DNA from: Spodoptera frugiperda
Taxonomy: Eukaryota; Arthropoda; Insecta; Lepidoptera; Noctuidae
DNA length: 64,000 bases
NCBI RefSeq assembly: GCF_023101765.2
Contig: NC_064225.1
Span: forward strand, 310,001 to 374,000
Reading direction: 5' to 3'
Numbering within the stretch: the first letter of the stretch is position 1; each line of letters starts with the position of its first letter. A program made the translations under genes and the position numbers. The notes beneath the pieces were generated by a model. That model was not told where the DNA came from and searched no databases. It worked only from the letters and a program-made list of their open reading frames with translations. Below, piece by piece: positions 49,933-62,466 of this stretch.

Positions 49933-50770
49933 ACAGTACGTAAGGATTCCAAAAATATATCGATATCGATGAATCTAATGAATTAATCGATAAACCTTTA
50001 TGTAATTGTAAAGGTAACATATCAATTCATCGACATCGATACTCTTCATGTTAGTCTCAAAGTGAAATAAAATTAGAAATTTTAACAAGTACTGTCTACA
50101 GTTTATTCAATCAAATTTGAGTTTTATTCCGTAGACATAAGATTGGCATTAAAAGTAAAATTATATTTGCGAGATTTGGCTAGTCGGTGCAGCTACAATA
50201 ATATATCTTATACAAAGCGTAATAAAATTCAAATTTGATTAACGGTAATAGTGTTTGTTAATTTTTCTAATTTTAATTCATATGCAGAATAGTTTGAATT
50301 AAAAATAACGTAGTAGGTACATATTATATTGTAAGTTTAAATTGTTGATTTTATGTGATTTTAAATGAAATCAATAATTTGTGAATATTGTCATTTGAAT
50401 ATAAAAAAAGAATATTAAATTACACCAAATATCGAGACCAAATAATTGCATTTAACATGAAAAAATCAACAACGAACAAAAAAGGTTTAATAGGTGAGTT
50501 CATTTTCATTTAAAATGAATTAATGTGAAATGAACTCAATTTGTTATAGTAAAATGTGAATATTCACAAATTATATGTTATACGCAGATATTATACCGTT
50601 GTATACTTAATAGATATATAAACATACTGTAGATATTGTAAAGTACATGATATAAAAGTTGTGATTTTATTATTTTTATATAAGTAAACAAATCTTTAAC
50701 CTCTGTTGTAAATTATTTCATTTTATATTTTTTGTTTGCAATTTTATTTCACCAATAAATAAATGGTTAT
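49933..50770 (+). other. Probable 3' UTR with poly(A) signal
   Basis: AT-rich. AATAAA at 50754-50759 is the strongest poly(A) signal; others lie earlier (about 50063). Foldbacks: atatcgatatcgatgaat with attcatcgacatcgatac (49985-50042), and gagttcatttt with aaatgaactc (50496-50536). Confidence 0.45.
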
Positions 50771-53700
50771 TTTTTAATTTGTGTTTTTTATTTTACTTTT
50801 TTCTTAGTATAATATTAAAATTTTAACTATATATTAGAAAATATTATACCTAAATGATATTTATACATAAAAAATCATGGTTTTAGTTCCCTAGGGTTGT
50901 GTTTTCAGAGTTTATAATAGGGTTGTGACATGCCATTCCTAAGATATAGAGTGTTTCATATTTCCTATACTCACAATTTTATTAAGTTTGAAACAATTTT
51001 ATCCTATTATACGATTTTCAAAAAGTAATCATATTTACAAATCTTGCCAAAGTTTCGCCAAATGCTGCATGTTAAGATATTTATGAAGGGTCTAATTGAC
51101 AATGCAGAAAGAACATACTATATTACATATGTTATATTAATTTATCTTTTAGGCATACCTACTATATGTATAACATTGCCAAAAAGATAAATTTCTTGCT
51201 TAAAGCCACTTTTAAACATGTGAACAAATTAAATTGCTTTACAAAAATATCAATACATAATATTATGATATTTCCAAAATTACTGATTATAATGGAAGCA
51301 ATGTGTTCAAGACAAAGAGAGAAGCAATTTTAAAACTAAACAGAAACATATTTCAAAAATGGATTAATATTTAACGCCAATACTACACGTTGAAATATTA
51401 TTGTTTAAAATTTCACTTACTAAATTAACTTAAAATCACGGTTTACTCACGTAGTATTAACGGAGAAAAGCTCTATTAGTTTCGAGTTACAGAGGGACTC
51501 TTCATCATGAGCAGCGTGCGCAGACGTCAGTCCGTGATATTTAGTTAATTTAGTATGTCTCATGATAGTTATTATAAAAAAATACATCCTATAACCACAA
51601 TATTATGCAACGTTTTTAATCATATTATTCGACGCCTCCTTCCATATACAAACGTATTAATAGTATAATATAATAATTATGCCTAATATTTAACATTGAT
51701 ATAAAATAATAATATATTCTATATATAATAAGAATAAAAACATAGTTTATGTATAGAAACCTGTGGTCACCTTATTACCTGAAGTAACATAGTTCCTTAG
51801 GCATAAAAAGTAGATAGTATAACGAATATATAAATATAATTATATATAAGTATACCAAATGTCCATAAACTGCTATATAAGTAATATTAATAATATCTAA
51901 ATTTATAGTGACCAACATTTAAAACAAATAAAAAAAAAACAAGATTTTTCAGACAAGTGTCTCCTGAATTTGACTGAAAGTAATTTTGGTCATCTCATCT
52001 AAAACAATAAGTGTATAATAAAATTACAAATTATTACTGCTATTGCATTTATGAGTAAACATTTCGATTTCACGTGCAAAAAGAAAATCATGCCAAAATA
52101 AATAATTTCATGTCAATTTTTTATGCCAAAATCATTATAAAAAAATACCTCTATTGTTTTAACAAACATTATACATGACTTACTATACTTAAATATATAA
52201 AATATGGCTACGATAAAGAGGTATAGTATAAAATGTATAATATTAAATAAGTCAATATAATAGGTATATAAACATTTCTATTGGCTACGCTATTAAAATG
52301 TGGTATTAATATTTAACTAAATTATTAGGAAAAATCTATTATCTAACTAATATATAAAATTGTTTTACATTATACATAATTATATATTATAATTAGAAGT
52401 CGGAATTAGGTACAGTTATTTATGTACTTGCATCGAAATGTTGATATTAATGTGGACTTTCCCGGGATTTCTAATGGACAATCCCGTGTGGCTAACAATA
52501 TTACAACTAAATAATAATAAGAACGGCAGAGATATACATAACAACTAATGCGACAACATCACGTGTATTGGTATTTTACAACTTTGGACATCCGATGTCA
52601 TTGATGTAAGTTTGGCAACGTCGTGCGTGCAGTAGTTTAAATTGTGTAAAAGTAAATAACTTTTTATTTAAAAAATCACGGGACTTTTCTGTTCTTTAAC
52701 CTTTTTAATCTCGGAATTTGAGACATTTCCACTTTATATAAGTTTTTAAACTGACATGGTCACTAGTAATATAATTAGAACTAAACACATTGAACGCTGT
52801 GATGGTCACCTGTGACCGACGTTAGCGGAGGATTTGCCTTCAACAGTTTTCTATTGGCAGTCAAAGACTTAAACCGGGATATTTACCACATTCATTTGTT
52901 TTTATGGGTTTCCAATATTTGGGCACTGTTGCAAGCACCATAATCACGGATGAACTGGAGTATATGCAGGTGGATGTTCATGAGAAGACGAACTAGAAAG
53001 ATGGTTGACCGATTCGTGGATTTATTCTTTCACTGTATGAAATCAGTGTAAGTACATGAACGACTGTACCTGATTACGACCACTGATTATAATATAGAAA
53101 CTTTTATCATTCTTCCTTCTAAGTACTTAGAGAAATTAAAACTAGTACCTATGTATAAAAAGTTTGTGTTCAAAACGTTCATTACTTAAAAATATAACAT
53201 AAATTAATGTTATTAGAATGTACTTAGATCTATTTAACGTTGTCTTCATTCAGATTTTAATTATTTATATACGTTATCAAATATGTATAACTATTGTACT
53301 GTATAATAGTTTAACTATGACATAATTAAGCGAATTATTTGAATATTTAAATTTAATTGTCAGGTCATTGTTAAATATGTCTTGTATGTATATTAAATAG
53401 GTATTTTCAAAGATTTATGTGCCTATTTTATTTCATCTTCTACTCAAAAAATGATGTTTGGTTATGACTTGTAATGTATTGCTTAGATACAAATGAATAT
53501 AATATAATTAAAGCCAAAGTTCAAACAATAATTAAGAAATTTAATAACACAAAAATGCCTTTTTCTTAACTGAGAACCTATTACAATTTCTACAACGGTA
53601 GAAACAATAATATACATACCTATATATAATTTGCATTATACAGAAAACTAATTACACAAACTTTACTTAATTGTTCAATTTATACGATATAAGTCATCAT

Positions 53701-54160
53701 ATTATTTAATATAAACATTTTCATATTATGTTCAAACTAAAACAATAAATAATTTATTTCATTTAAAATGAGTTATTGCATGTTTGTGAGTGAATTTGAA
53801 ACTGAACACCATGTATGTAAAATGAATGTCAAAACAAGGCAGTACCTAATAAAGATATTGCCAATACATATTGTTTATTTTATTTATCGTTTCAGATATC
53901 CCACTTTTAACATATACATATTTTTAATTCAATCAAGACTTTCTATGGATGTATGCTATAGAAATGGTCGCGAGTGATGTAGCTATGTACAGAGCAGAAT
54001 AACTACAGCAGCTAGTTTGCGGCGTCGCATCTTCATAGCAAATCTTACTCGCACAGCTACATAGCTTATTATCAGTGGAAACGGTCACATAGTTTTACAG
54101 CTTAACTTTTACATCTTTGCAATATAGCTACATAGCATATCTCTGGTTCAAAAGCAACCT
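50771..54160. other. AT-rich intergenic DNA
   Basis: No gene is seen. 51435-51580 is a MITE-R copy (gagaaaagctctattagttt, then gtatgtctcatgatagttat). 52745-53010 is related to the foldback at 34669. 53955-54150 is repeat U. The rest is unassigned, with many TA-rich runs. Confidence 0.5.
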
Positions 54161-54166
54161 AAGAAT

Positions 54167-54388
54167 TGTGAAACAACACTTGCGTTGTGTTTTGTTGTGT
54201 GAGTGAGGTTACCGGAGGTCCAATTGCCCCCTTTCCCAATCTTCCCCATCCCCGATTCCCGAACAACCCTTAAATTCCTAACTCACAAAAAGCCGGCAAC
54301 GCACTTGTAACGCCTCTGGTGTTTCAAGTGTCCATGGGCGGCGGCGATTGCTTACCATCAGGTAATACGTCTGCTTGATTACCGGCTG
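54167..54388 (+). repeat. RepA 3' two thirds
   Basis: gaaacaacacttgcgttgtg to cgtctgcttgattaccggct. Confidence 0.7.
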
Positions 54389-54899
54389 GTTTCATGAATT
54401 AAATTCCTAGCGAAATGTGTACAAAAATTCACATATTTGTCAAAAAATCCCCCACGTTTAAAATTTGTCTACAGGAAAACCGAGAAAATTACGCATTAGC
54501 TACCTGTAAAATTTGTCATGTTATGTTATGTTATCAAAAATTAATCTCGGTATTCATAACACCACATAATGCTGTGACAAAATACAACAAACACATATAA
54601 TAATTATGTTAAACAGGTAACTAATGTTAAATACATTTGTTTGTACATCTGTCTATATGTATCATATGTATGTATGTTTGTATGTATTGTTGTGTGTACG
54701 TCGCTCTCTGAATTTAGCCGCTTCTTGTATTGTTACCGTGTTGGGCTATTCTGTAGCGGAACAATATGAGCGTTGAAAATGTTCCGCAAAAATATAACTT
54801 ACATTAACACATAACTGGATGTCAGGTTTTCTACTGAAGTGTATGCCAATTTGTCTGTTTGTAACTAAACGGGCCCTCGACACAAGAGAATTAATTTTA

Positions 54900-55172
54900 T
54901 GGTGTAAGCCGGTAAACGAGCTGATGGATCACCTGATGGTAAACAATCACCGCCGTCTATGGATACCTAAAACACCAGAGACAAGTGCGTTGCTGGCATT
55001 TTGGGTGTTAGTAATTTAGGGGTTGTTGGGAAATCGGAAATTGGAAAGATTGGGAAGAGGGTAACAAAACGAAACACAATGCATGCGATATTTCATGACC
55101 GTTTTCTGTGAGGCCACGGTAACTCCAGTCGAGCCGGCCCATTTGTGCTGAAGCTTGGTTCTCCCACACTTC
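54900..55172 (-). repeat. RepA, diverged full copy
   Basis: gtaagccggtaaacgagctg to gaagcttggttctcccacac. Confidence 0.7.
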
Positions 55173-55174
55173 AC

Positions 55175-56300
55175 TTCTTTTAGAAAATCCTAGCTTCTTA
55201 TTTTTTGATAAGCTAAAATCATCCAATTCCCGCCACTGACTTACTGGTCAGACTTACTGATTCGAAACCACCCCGTACTCACTCTTTTTTTTTGTAAAAC
55301 CTAGAGTAGAGCAACGTTTAAAAAATCTAGACATTGAGCTATAATGGGGATTTAAGAGGTTTTCAAAAAACCAAAAAAATAAACAATGTCCCTTATAACC
55401 GTCGCACTTGTACTCACTCCATCAAATATTGATCATTTGAAAATTAAATAGTAATTAGCGATACTTTCTGATCTTTAAAGAAATATCTTACCAACCAAAA
55501 ACCAAATCTAGAACTTAGAAAATAAACACTAAATTGCAAAAACATCGTATCACAATACTTTAGTGTTAATAAGATATAGGCATTGCTAAATGTCAATGCT
55601 AAATTGTATCTTGTCTGAATTATTTTAAGTGCTAATTTCGTTAAATAGATTGTCATGCGAGTGGGTGATAATTAGGAGTCACAGAATGAGTAAGCAGCGG
55701 TACTCAATATATTTTGCAATATTTTATTTAACTTGTTTCCGTACAAATACAGAAGTAATCTAATTTGTGATTGTATGGTTTCTTGTACCAATTTTTTTAT
55801 ATTAAGATCACTGAAGGAATTATCAAGAACTTTATTTTATTACTATTTCTATCATGCTTTCCAAACGAGAGCGCATTCGATGCTCTGATTGGTTGGTTCA
55901 TACGCCCTGGCCAATCAGAGCCGAACGATACAGATCGAAAGGAAGTCCTGGACAAAAATCACTTTCAACAATCAAATAATTGATAACCTACACAAAATAT
56001 CGCTGTTAAAAAAAATGGAACCAAATTAAAAGTCAAAATCAAAATCATTTATTCCATGTTAGTCCTAAAGCCTAATCTTATCAATTCGATCAGTTAGTTT
56101 ATATTCTCAGAGTAGACACATATACACAAACAACAACACCAACAAAATATACAAGCAACAAATTCATAAAGATTCCGCTACAGAATAGCCCTCCGTGCTC
56201 TCTGCGCAAGGTCGCTCCGGATCTTGTGCTTAGAGCGCGCATCACAATTAACACAAGATAACGCGATAACAGACGAGATAACGCGCACAGGACAACGTCT
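55175..56300. other. Upstream region of the Kir gene
   Basis: Mostly unassigned. 55856-55940 is copy 3 of the CCAATCAGAG foldback MITE (gcattcgatgctctgattgg / ggccaatcagagccgaacg). 56030-56095 starts like repeat I. 56180-56290 is a GC-richer patch with gcgcgcatcac that may belong to the promoter. Confidence 0.45.
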
Positions 56301-56432
56301 CACCAAACCACACAGTTTCGCACAAAAAATTACGTGAAAGTGTACTTCACTCATTATTTCATTTCATTTTGAGTGTGAGTGAGTTTATTTTTTATGTGAG
56401 TTCGGTTTATTTTAGTGTGTGAGTTGTTAAAA

Positions 56433-56495
56433 ATGTGGGATTGTTATTGTTATTTTAGTAATTATTTTATTGGTGCTGTTAATGGATTTTTGTGA
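56433..56495 (+). promoter_or_regulatory. uORF in Kir 5' leader
   Basis: ATG to TGA, 20 residues (MWDCYCYFSNYFIGAVNGFL), ending 63 bases before the main ATG. It could lower translation of the channel if included in the transcript. Confidence 0.3.
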
Positions 56496-56558
56496 CGTAT
56501 CTACAAAATATTTACAATATAAAATTACGTATAATTAAATTTTCCAAAAGAAATAAAC

Positions 56559-57157
56559 ATGGAAGTGGAAACGAAAAGAAATTCCGAATACGAGCAAATA
56601 AATCAACTTTACGACGAATGCCTGAATTATTTGAAGGAAAACAAGCATTTTTTAGAACAGCACAGAGCTTCAATAGAAGACCCGGACTATGAGACCATAC
56701 GAGAGCAGACAGAAGACCTTCAAAAAGACGACGAACACAACGAAACAGTGGAATCAAAAACAGTCTTTAAACTAGAGAATGAAAAATCTATGGAGAGCCT
56801 AGACTCCGTGATCTCCGAACCTCGGTCTGAGAGACTTCGAAAACTATCCAAACAATTACCTAAGATCATTATAACGCAAAGCACAACAAGTTTAGACTTC
56901 AAAAAAGATGAGATTAACAAAAAGCCTTTGCGAGGTGAAATGTCCAAAAGTGACCGAGTTTTGCCCAAAATTGACAGACATCTGCCCAGGCCGGACTATA
57001 GTATGCCCGTGATCAATCATCATCATCAGAATGTGTTGAATTTCGATGGGAGTTTGAAAGAGCGAGACAGTATGTCGAGTATGGATCGGAAGATGCCGAA
57101 ATCTATGAAACCTTATAATCATGTTTCTAGTGAGAAGAAAAAGGTGCCACCTAGCAG
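56559..57157 (+). CDS. Kir exon 1 (long disordered N-terminus)
   Basis: Starts MEVETKRNSEYEQINQLYDE. A short coiled-coil-like stretch lies near 10-40 (NQLYDECLNYLKENKHFLEQ), then Ser/Lys/Asp-rich sequence and HHHQ. Donor cctagcag|gtaagtt, phase 2 out. It is about 100-120 residues longer than the usual Kir N-terminus, so a shorter form from another first exon is possible. Confidence 0.75.
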
Positions 57158-60100
57158 GTAAGTTAAGTACTACTAAGTATTTTTGTATATGGATAAGTGA
57201 TATCTGTGTCATTGATTGACTGGTTTAAGAGGCGGCCATGTTCAAGATTTGAAAATTTAAGTTTTAAAAAAAACGATAAGGGTTTCCTATTAACACATTG
57301 TTTAGTGGTTAGAAGCGAGAGGGAATTTCAGACTCTTACTGACTAAAAACTACCCAGTTCCTACTCCAGCTTTTCGAGCCGGAGCCCCGGTAAACCTGCT
57401 AAGTAGTCCGCAGCTGTGGCTTGGACAATCGGAGGGTCTACTGACTAATAATTGCTGCTACTAACTGCTCTACGTATCATTATTTCTGAAATCTACATGT
57501 TACTGAACACATAATCTTACAGAGTAACTTTGTACATAAATGTTTACCAAATTCTTACACAAGATATTGTTCCAATCACAGACCTCCACCTGACTGCCTC
57601 GTTGGTCGAGTGGTCGCAATTGTGACTGGCGGCCAATGGGTCTCGGGTTCGATTCCTGTGTCGGCCAAAGTATTACAGGGCTTATTTCGACTTTTCCAAA
57701 ATTTCTCACTATATAGCAATAGGCTTTTTTAAGGGTGGAAAATCATCGAATGACTTCTCTCGCCTTAAGGCGAGAGAGAGTGTCAGACTCTTACTGACTA
57801 AAAACCACCCCGTTCCTACTCCTGCTTTTCAAGCCGGAGCCCCGATAAACCCGCTAGGTAGTCCGCAGCTCTGGATCAGGCATCAGAGGTTCACCCCCTA
57901 ATACATGGGACTTATAACACAAATGGTGAAAAGTAAGTGTACATCGTACTGTGACATTACGTGCCGTAATGTGCACCTCTGTTGACCACAACCCCTTGAC
58001 TGATTTCTTACAGAAGTTTGAAATAAACCCAACATTACGTTTTCCTTAATTAAAATTGCTCTTGAACCATCAGTGAGCTTATGTTATTAAATTATATTAA
58101 AGTATTTACTATTACATGTGTAATGTGTACGTTATACAGTAATTATCTTACACAAATAATGGCAGGCTGCAGAGATATGTTTACTCTGCCAAGTTACCAG
58201 TGACGCACTTTGGAAATTATACACGAAATGACGTGAAAGAGATTTCGAAGATTGACTGAAATAGTATCTTTCTTTGTTTAATTTAAAAGTATTGTGAATC
58301 TAATATATAACATTCTCGTGTCACAGTTTTCGTTGCTATACTTCTCCGAAACGGCTTGACCGATTTTGATGGTTTTTTTGTGCTTATCCGGTATCTATGA
58401 GAATCGGCCAACATCTATTTTTCATCCCCCTAAATGTTAGGGGTAGTAGTACAACCCAAAAGTAGTACTAGTTCACTAGTATAATATTATAACTTTCGTG
58501 AGACATACTAAATTAATTATGATGCTTTTCCGCTTACTCACGTAATTATTTGACGATGAACTCGACTAGTTTCAAGCCATACCACGGCCTCATAGAAAAC
58601 CGTAATGAAACAACGCTTGCGTTGTGAGGATGAGGTTCCCGGAGGTCCAATTACCCCCAATCCCAATCCCCGATTCCCCAAAAACTTAAATTCTTAACCC
58701 CCAAAAGGCGTTGCCGGCCGGCAAAGCACTTGTAACGCCTCTGTTGTTTCGGGTGTCCATGGATGGCGGTGATTGCTTACCATCAGGGCTTTACCTTAAA
58801 AAAAGTTCACAAATAGTAACATTTACCTATTGCGAGAAATGTCACCAGCTAATTTACGAAGGTTTCCTTGCCCAGCTGTTTGCTCAGCTTATCCGTCGAG
58901 AATGTGAGGATTATGTCAGATTGATGCTAAGGTCGGTGTCACCGGTGTGGCTAAATATAAACGCTAATCTTAAGGCCATACTTTACAAGTAGTAACGTAC
59001 TCTTGAAAATTTTACTACGAGTATAAATATTGACCACATATCATTTGCTCGTTGATTGAATGGTCGCAAATGCGTATGGTAAGGGTTTTTGGGTATCCGG
59101 AGCTGCGGACTACCTAGCGGGTTTACCGGGGCTCCGGCTCGAAAAGCAGGAGTAGGAACGGGGTGGTTCTTAGTCAGTAAGAGTCTGACACTCCCTCTCG
59201 CCTCGCCCAAGGCGAGAAAAGTCATTGGATGATTTTCCCCCCTCAAAAAAAAAAAAAAAAAAAAAGGGTTTTTGGGTTGCGATTTGCGATTCCCGGATTC
59301 AGCAAAGTATAACTGCCTAAAGTGCCCAGGCATTTACCGGTTTTTGGAAAAGAAATCTCAGTATTTGCAGGGAGTCTGGAAATATACTCACATTACCTGG
59401 GAATTATAACACATAACAGAGGCATTACGTGCCGTAATCTGCACCACTGCCAACCCTGCTGCGGGGATAAAAGGCGTGACGATATTTAGTTGAGTCGCGC
59501 GCTTACTGCTCACCGAAAAACTCACAACAATAAATTTAAATGGTGATACTGTGTAGGAAATAAACCAGCATCTGTCCATCACTAAGTGAAATACATTTTT
59601 ACATTAGTTCTATAGAATTAATATTACAATTTGGCTCGTCCACCCTAGTAACATGTGACAATGGTTTTGCAGTGATTTCAGACATCCGCAGCGCACGCGG
59701 CCAGGGTACGGAGACCACCCCAAGCGCCTGGTCTCCAAGACAGGCATGGAGAATGTAGCTCTCATATCCAATGTGCCATTCGAGAAGATACGACTGCTGA
59801 ATGATACCTTCCATACTTTGGTAAGACGGATTTAATTTCATATCTACAAAGGTATTGTGAATCTTCAGAGTGGCGGGGAGCCAGTGGATGCACGTGGCGG
59901 TTTGTGGTTCTCCGTAAAAGACTAAAGGGGAGGCCTTTGTTCAACAGTGCACGTCTTTCGGCGGCTGATGATGATGACACTGCTTCATGATTCAATCAGA
60001 AATAAACAATAATTTTATGAACTCTAGATTTCGTCTGATTTGTTACTTATACGTACCCCTGGCTACATGAATCAATTAGATATTTATAAAAACACAGTAT

Positions 60101-60643
60101 TCATTACTAGGTATAGGAATACGAAGTTTAAAATGTTGATATTAAAAAATTGACTGAACGGTTGACGCAGCTGAGCAACTGTATGCCGTGTAACGGGTAG
60201 CGGTTCCGAGTCCTGCACGAAGCAACTCTTTGAGAAGACCCTCAAATTGTTGCTTCGGATCTGGGTGTGATGTGTATGTTTGTAAACGCACACACGATAC
60301 AGGAGGAAATCCTAGTGTGGAGCAACGTTTTATAAAAAAACATAAATAGAATAATCTCATCAACAACGACCATGTGTTGACCATCAATCCAAGAGAATAC
60401 CCTCACTATTTGACGCCATCCACCATGATGCTGCTACCACCTTCCTTCCAGATCAACCTGCGCTGGCGTTGGATCGTCATCGGCACGATAGTGGTCCACT
60501 TCGCGATCTGGCTGGTCTTCGCCGTGTTCTGGTACATCACGGCGCTGGCTCACTACGACTTCGAACCAGACCCGCCCAAGAAGACCTGTGTGACTGGCGG
60601 CAAGGACTTCGTCACTATATTCTTGGCTTCTGTTGAGGCACAG
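56559..60643 (+). CDS. Inward-rectifier K+ channel (Kir), 5' part
   Basis: Three exons (56559-57157, 59673-59820, 60452-60643) join in frame to 313 residues, open at the right edge. Residues 1-199 are polar and probably disordered. About 210-249 match the Kir N-terminal cytoplasmic segment (KRLVSKTGMENVALISNVPF, then IRLLNDTFHTL, the slide-helix approach). LRWRW followed by IVIGTIVVHFAIWLVFAVFW is M1 (about 254-280). KTCVTGGKDFVTIFLASVEA has the conserved extracellular cysteine (C295) and the pore helix. The filter (T-x-G-Y/F-G), M2 and the C-terminal domain must lie in exons beyond 64000. Known Kir channels are tetramers that set resting K+ conductance. The subtype cannot be told. Start chosen as the first ATG of the long frame. 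Confidence 0.85.
57309..57415 (-). repeat. SINE-C fragment
   Basis: agagggaatttcagactctt, ctttt cgagccggagccccgg and tagtccgcagctgtgg. Confidence 0.6.
57592..57981 (+). repeat. SINE-B interrupted by SINE-C
   Basis: Head with A box (gttggtcgagtggtcgcaat) and B box (tcgggttcgattcctg), up to caataggc (57722). A SINE-C copy intervenes, then SINE-B resumes with ttcaccccctaatacatggg. Confidence 0.7.
57727..57880 (-). repeat. SINE-C nested in SINE-B
   Basis: From a T run and gggtggaaaatcatcgaatg to gctaggtagtccgcagctct. The target duplication is not clear. Confidence 0.65.
58310..58450. repeat. Unclassified repeat V
   Basis: tataacattctcgtgtcaca, ccgaaacggcttgaccgatt and ccccctaaatgttaggggta are typical of widespread insect interspersed repeats, single here. 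Confidence 0.4.
58482..58577. repeat. MITE-R fragment cut by RepA
   Basis: ataactttcgtgagacatac to gactagtttcaagccatac, then RepA sequence. Confidence 0.6.
58577..58800 (+). repeat. RepA copy
   Basis: cacggcctcatagaaaaccg to attgcttaccatcagggctt; it has a short tail deletion. Confidence 0.65.
59050..59483 (+). repeat. SINE-B interrupted by SINE-C
   Basis: The head gttgattgaatggtcgcaaa is followed by the insert (59095-59263), then gattcccggattcagcaaag and the tail ggataaaaggcgtgacg. Confidence 0.75.
59095..59263 (+). repeat. SINE-C with 14-bp target duplication
   Basis: Complete element from atccggagctgcggactacc to a poly(A) of about 21. It is flanked by aagggtttttgggt on both sides (59081-59094, 59264-59277). 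Confidence 0.85.
59673..59820 (+). CDS. Kir exon 2
   Basis: Flanks ggttttgcag| and |gtaagacg; phase 2 in, phase 0 out. It encodes SDFRHPQRTRPGYGDHPKRL, VSKTGMENVALISNVPFEKI and RLLNDTFHTL. A second in-frame acceptor (gatttcag|, exon start 59682) would remove S-D-F. Confidence 0.85.
59850..59985 (+). repeat. RTE-type 3' tail
   Basis: ggaggcctttgttcaacagt, gcacgtctttcggcggctga and tgatgatgatgac are the familiar end of RTE-type retroposons in Lepidoptera. A shorter relic is at 14975-15015. Confidence 0.55.
60153..60340 (+). repeat. SINE-E, plus strand
   Basis: Head ggttgacgcagctgagcaac, B box gcggttccgagtcctgc, body tgtatgtttgtaaacgcaca, ending in an A run (60335-60340). Confidence 0.65.
60452..60643 (+). 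CDS. Kir exon 3 (M1 and pore helix)
   Basis: Flanks accttccttccag| and |gtgaggaa; phase 0 both sides. It opens INLRWRWIV and closes FLASVEAQ, right before the selectivity filter. The next exon is not within the remaining 3.3 kb. Confidence 0.9.
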
Positions 60644-60674
60644 GTGAGGAACTTCTTATCTATCTTCTAAGGGT

Positions 60675-60945
60675 TCATCATCAGCCTATAAGTGGGCACT
60701 GCTGACTAGGGCTCTTTTCACACGGAGCATTAATCTAAGGTGGTTTCGAGTCTGGGTACTATTTGTATATTTGTAAACGCACCAACGCCACAGTGGAAAA
60801 TCCTAATGTAGGGTAAAGTTTTTATAAAAAAAGTCATGTGATTGAGGTCTAACTACGAGTCCAAATCAAAGGCTGGTAACGCACTTTCAACTCCTCTCGT
60901 GTTGCTCATGTCCATGTGCGGCGCTTACCGACAGGTACCATACTA
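60675..60945. repeat. SINE-D, SINE-E and RepA scraps
   Basis: 60675-60735 is a SINE-D remnant, 60740-60830 a SINE-E body (tgtatatttgtaaacgcacc) and 60868-60940 a RepA tail (ggctggtaacgcactttcaa). Confidence 0.5.
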
Positions 60946-61149
60946 TATACATACATAATGTCTACACAATATACATCATGTTAAATGCTATAAAATCATT
61001 ATGTTCATTAAATATTGAGCACGTATGTTAAGAATATTTTTCCTGTTAATGTTTTCATACGGTCTGCCCATATTGTGATTATAGTTAACATGAGATTTAG
61101 TATAACTAGTCTTTGCGATAGATTTTACATAATTTTGAAAAAAAAAACT

Positions 61150-61382
61150 TTTCTTTGAAAATGGGAATCGCCTTCAAAAATTAAAGTGCACCTCACATTT
61201 TAAGGCGGACGAAATACGAAAAACCTTTTGAGTCCCAAAAATATTATGCTGAAAACCGCAACAAAATCGGTTCGGTCAAACGCTTGATAATCACGCACAA
61301 ACATACATACATACATACTACACCATACACGTAGTCTGGCATGCCTCGTGTCATATTTTTGACAGACAGCAGTAAAGCTAGT
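61150..61382 (+). mobile_element. Helitron-like 3' end
   Basis: Ends gacagcagtaaagCTAG before T. The body has accgcaacaaaatcggttcg and an acatacatacat run. The 5' end is not found. Confidence 0.4.
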
Positions 61383-61589
61383 TTAGTTTATTAAATTAAT
61401 GAAAACCGGCGTCGCTTATTAAGATAAAGTTCTTCAGACACGTCTTATTAAGCCGGGCTTTTTGTGTGTTTAACTTCGGTCTACAGGGACTGTGTGTTCA
61501 TAGAACAACTTCATTATAAAGCGTCTTAAAATACAGTCCAAATCCACAATTAGAACTACCAACCTACCTACATTAAGAGTATAGCAGTA

Positions 61590-61900
61590 AATGTGGGAGA
61601 GCCATGCTTCGGCACGAATGGGCCGGCTCGACCGGAGTGATACCACGGCCTCACAGAAAACCGACGTGAAACAACGCTTGCGTTGTGTAAGTGAGGTTAC
61701 CGGGGGTCCAATTACAATCCCTGATTACCCAACAACATTTAAATTCCTAACCCCAAAAAAGGCTGGCGACGCACTTGTAACGCCACTGGTGTTTTGGATG
61801 TCCAATGTATGAACACATTGCCGTCCCTGGACACCCGGCGATTGCTTACCATCAGGTGATCCATTTGTTTATTTACTTACTCTATTGGCTTATATCATTA
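61590..61900 (+). repeat. RepA, near full length
   Basis: aatgtgggagagccatgctt to the tail. The tail has an extra segment (ggatgtccaatgtatgaaca, then cattgccgtccctgg), perhaps from a small insertion. Confidence 0.75.
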
Positions 61901-62465
61901 ATTTGTTATGTGAAAGAGTTTTTTTATATCTAGCAATGCACTATCAAAGGCTGTTGACGGAGACGATCAGATAAAGTTAAATGACTGTGTAATAGTTTCC
62001 TCTAATAAATCTTTGTTTCGCAACCCGAAACCAAATTACAAAAATCTGTGTCATATACGAGTACCATCAATCCTTATAAAAGACGAACAAAGCAATAAAT
62101 CCGAGTGTAGGACCAAACAACTAAAGTACAACTAACACAAACAATTACCCTCATTCCAAAGTGACGGACAGACGGACAGACACGTTAGTTGAGATTGCCA
62201 TTTATTGCATTAGCGAGGATTTACTCGAGTCGCCCACTGAAATACTTGGGTTAGATTATGTTAAGGGCCGGACGATGTATGAGATTTGGTAGTTAAAGTA
62301 GAAGTGGCATGTTGTTATCTAGGCGGTGTTTTGAGTGTCGGAAAGTAAAATGAAGGCAGATAAAGTTAGTTTCAATAGGAATCTGGGAGCTTACTTAATG
62401 TCTTAGAAAGTCAATTGAGCTAGATATTCGGTAACTTGTTGAACATCAAGGCTCCTTAAGAGATT
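61901..62465. other. Kir intron DNA, nothing identified
   Basis: No gene and no repeat that I recognise; an acggacagacggacagac run lies at 62162-62179. Confidence 0.4.
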
Positions 62466-62466
62466 T

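Noticed and set aside
56559..60643. Assigning the channel to a named Irk subtype
   Set aside because: The filter, M2 and C-terminal domain are outside the window; the visible part is not enough.
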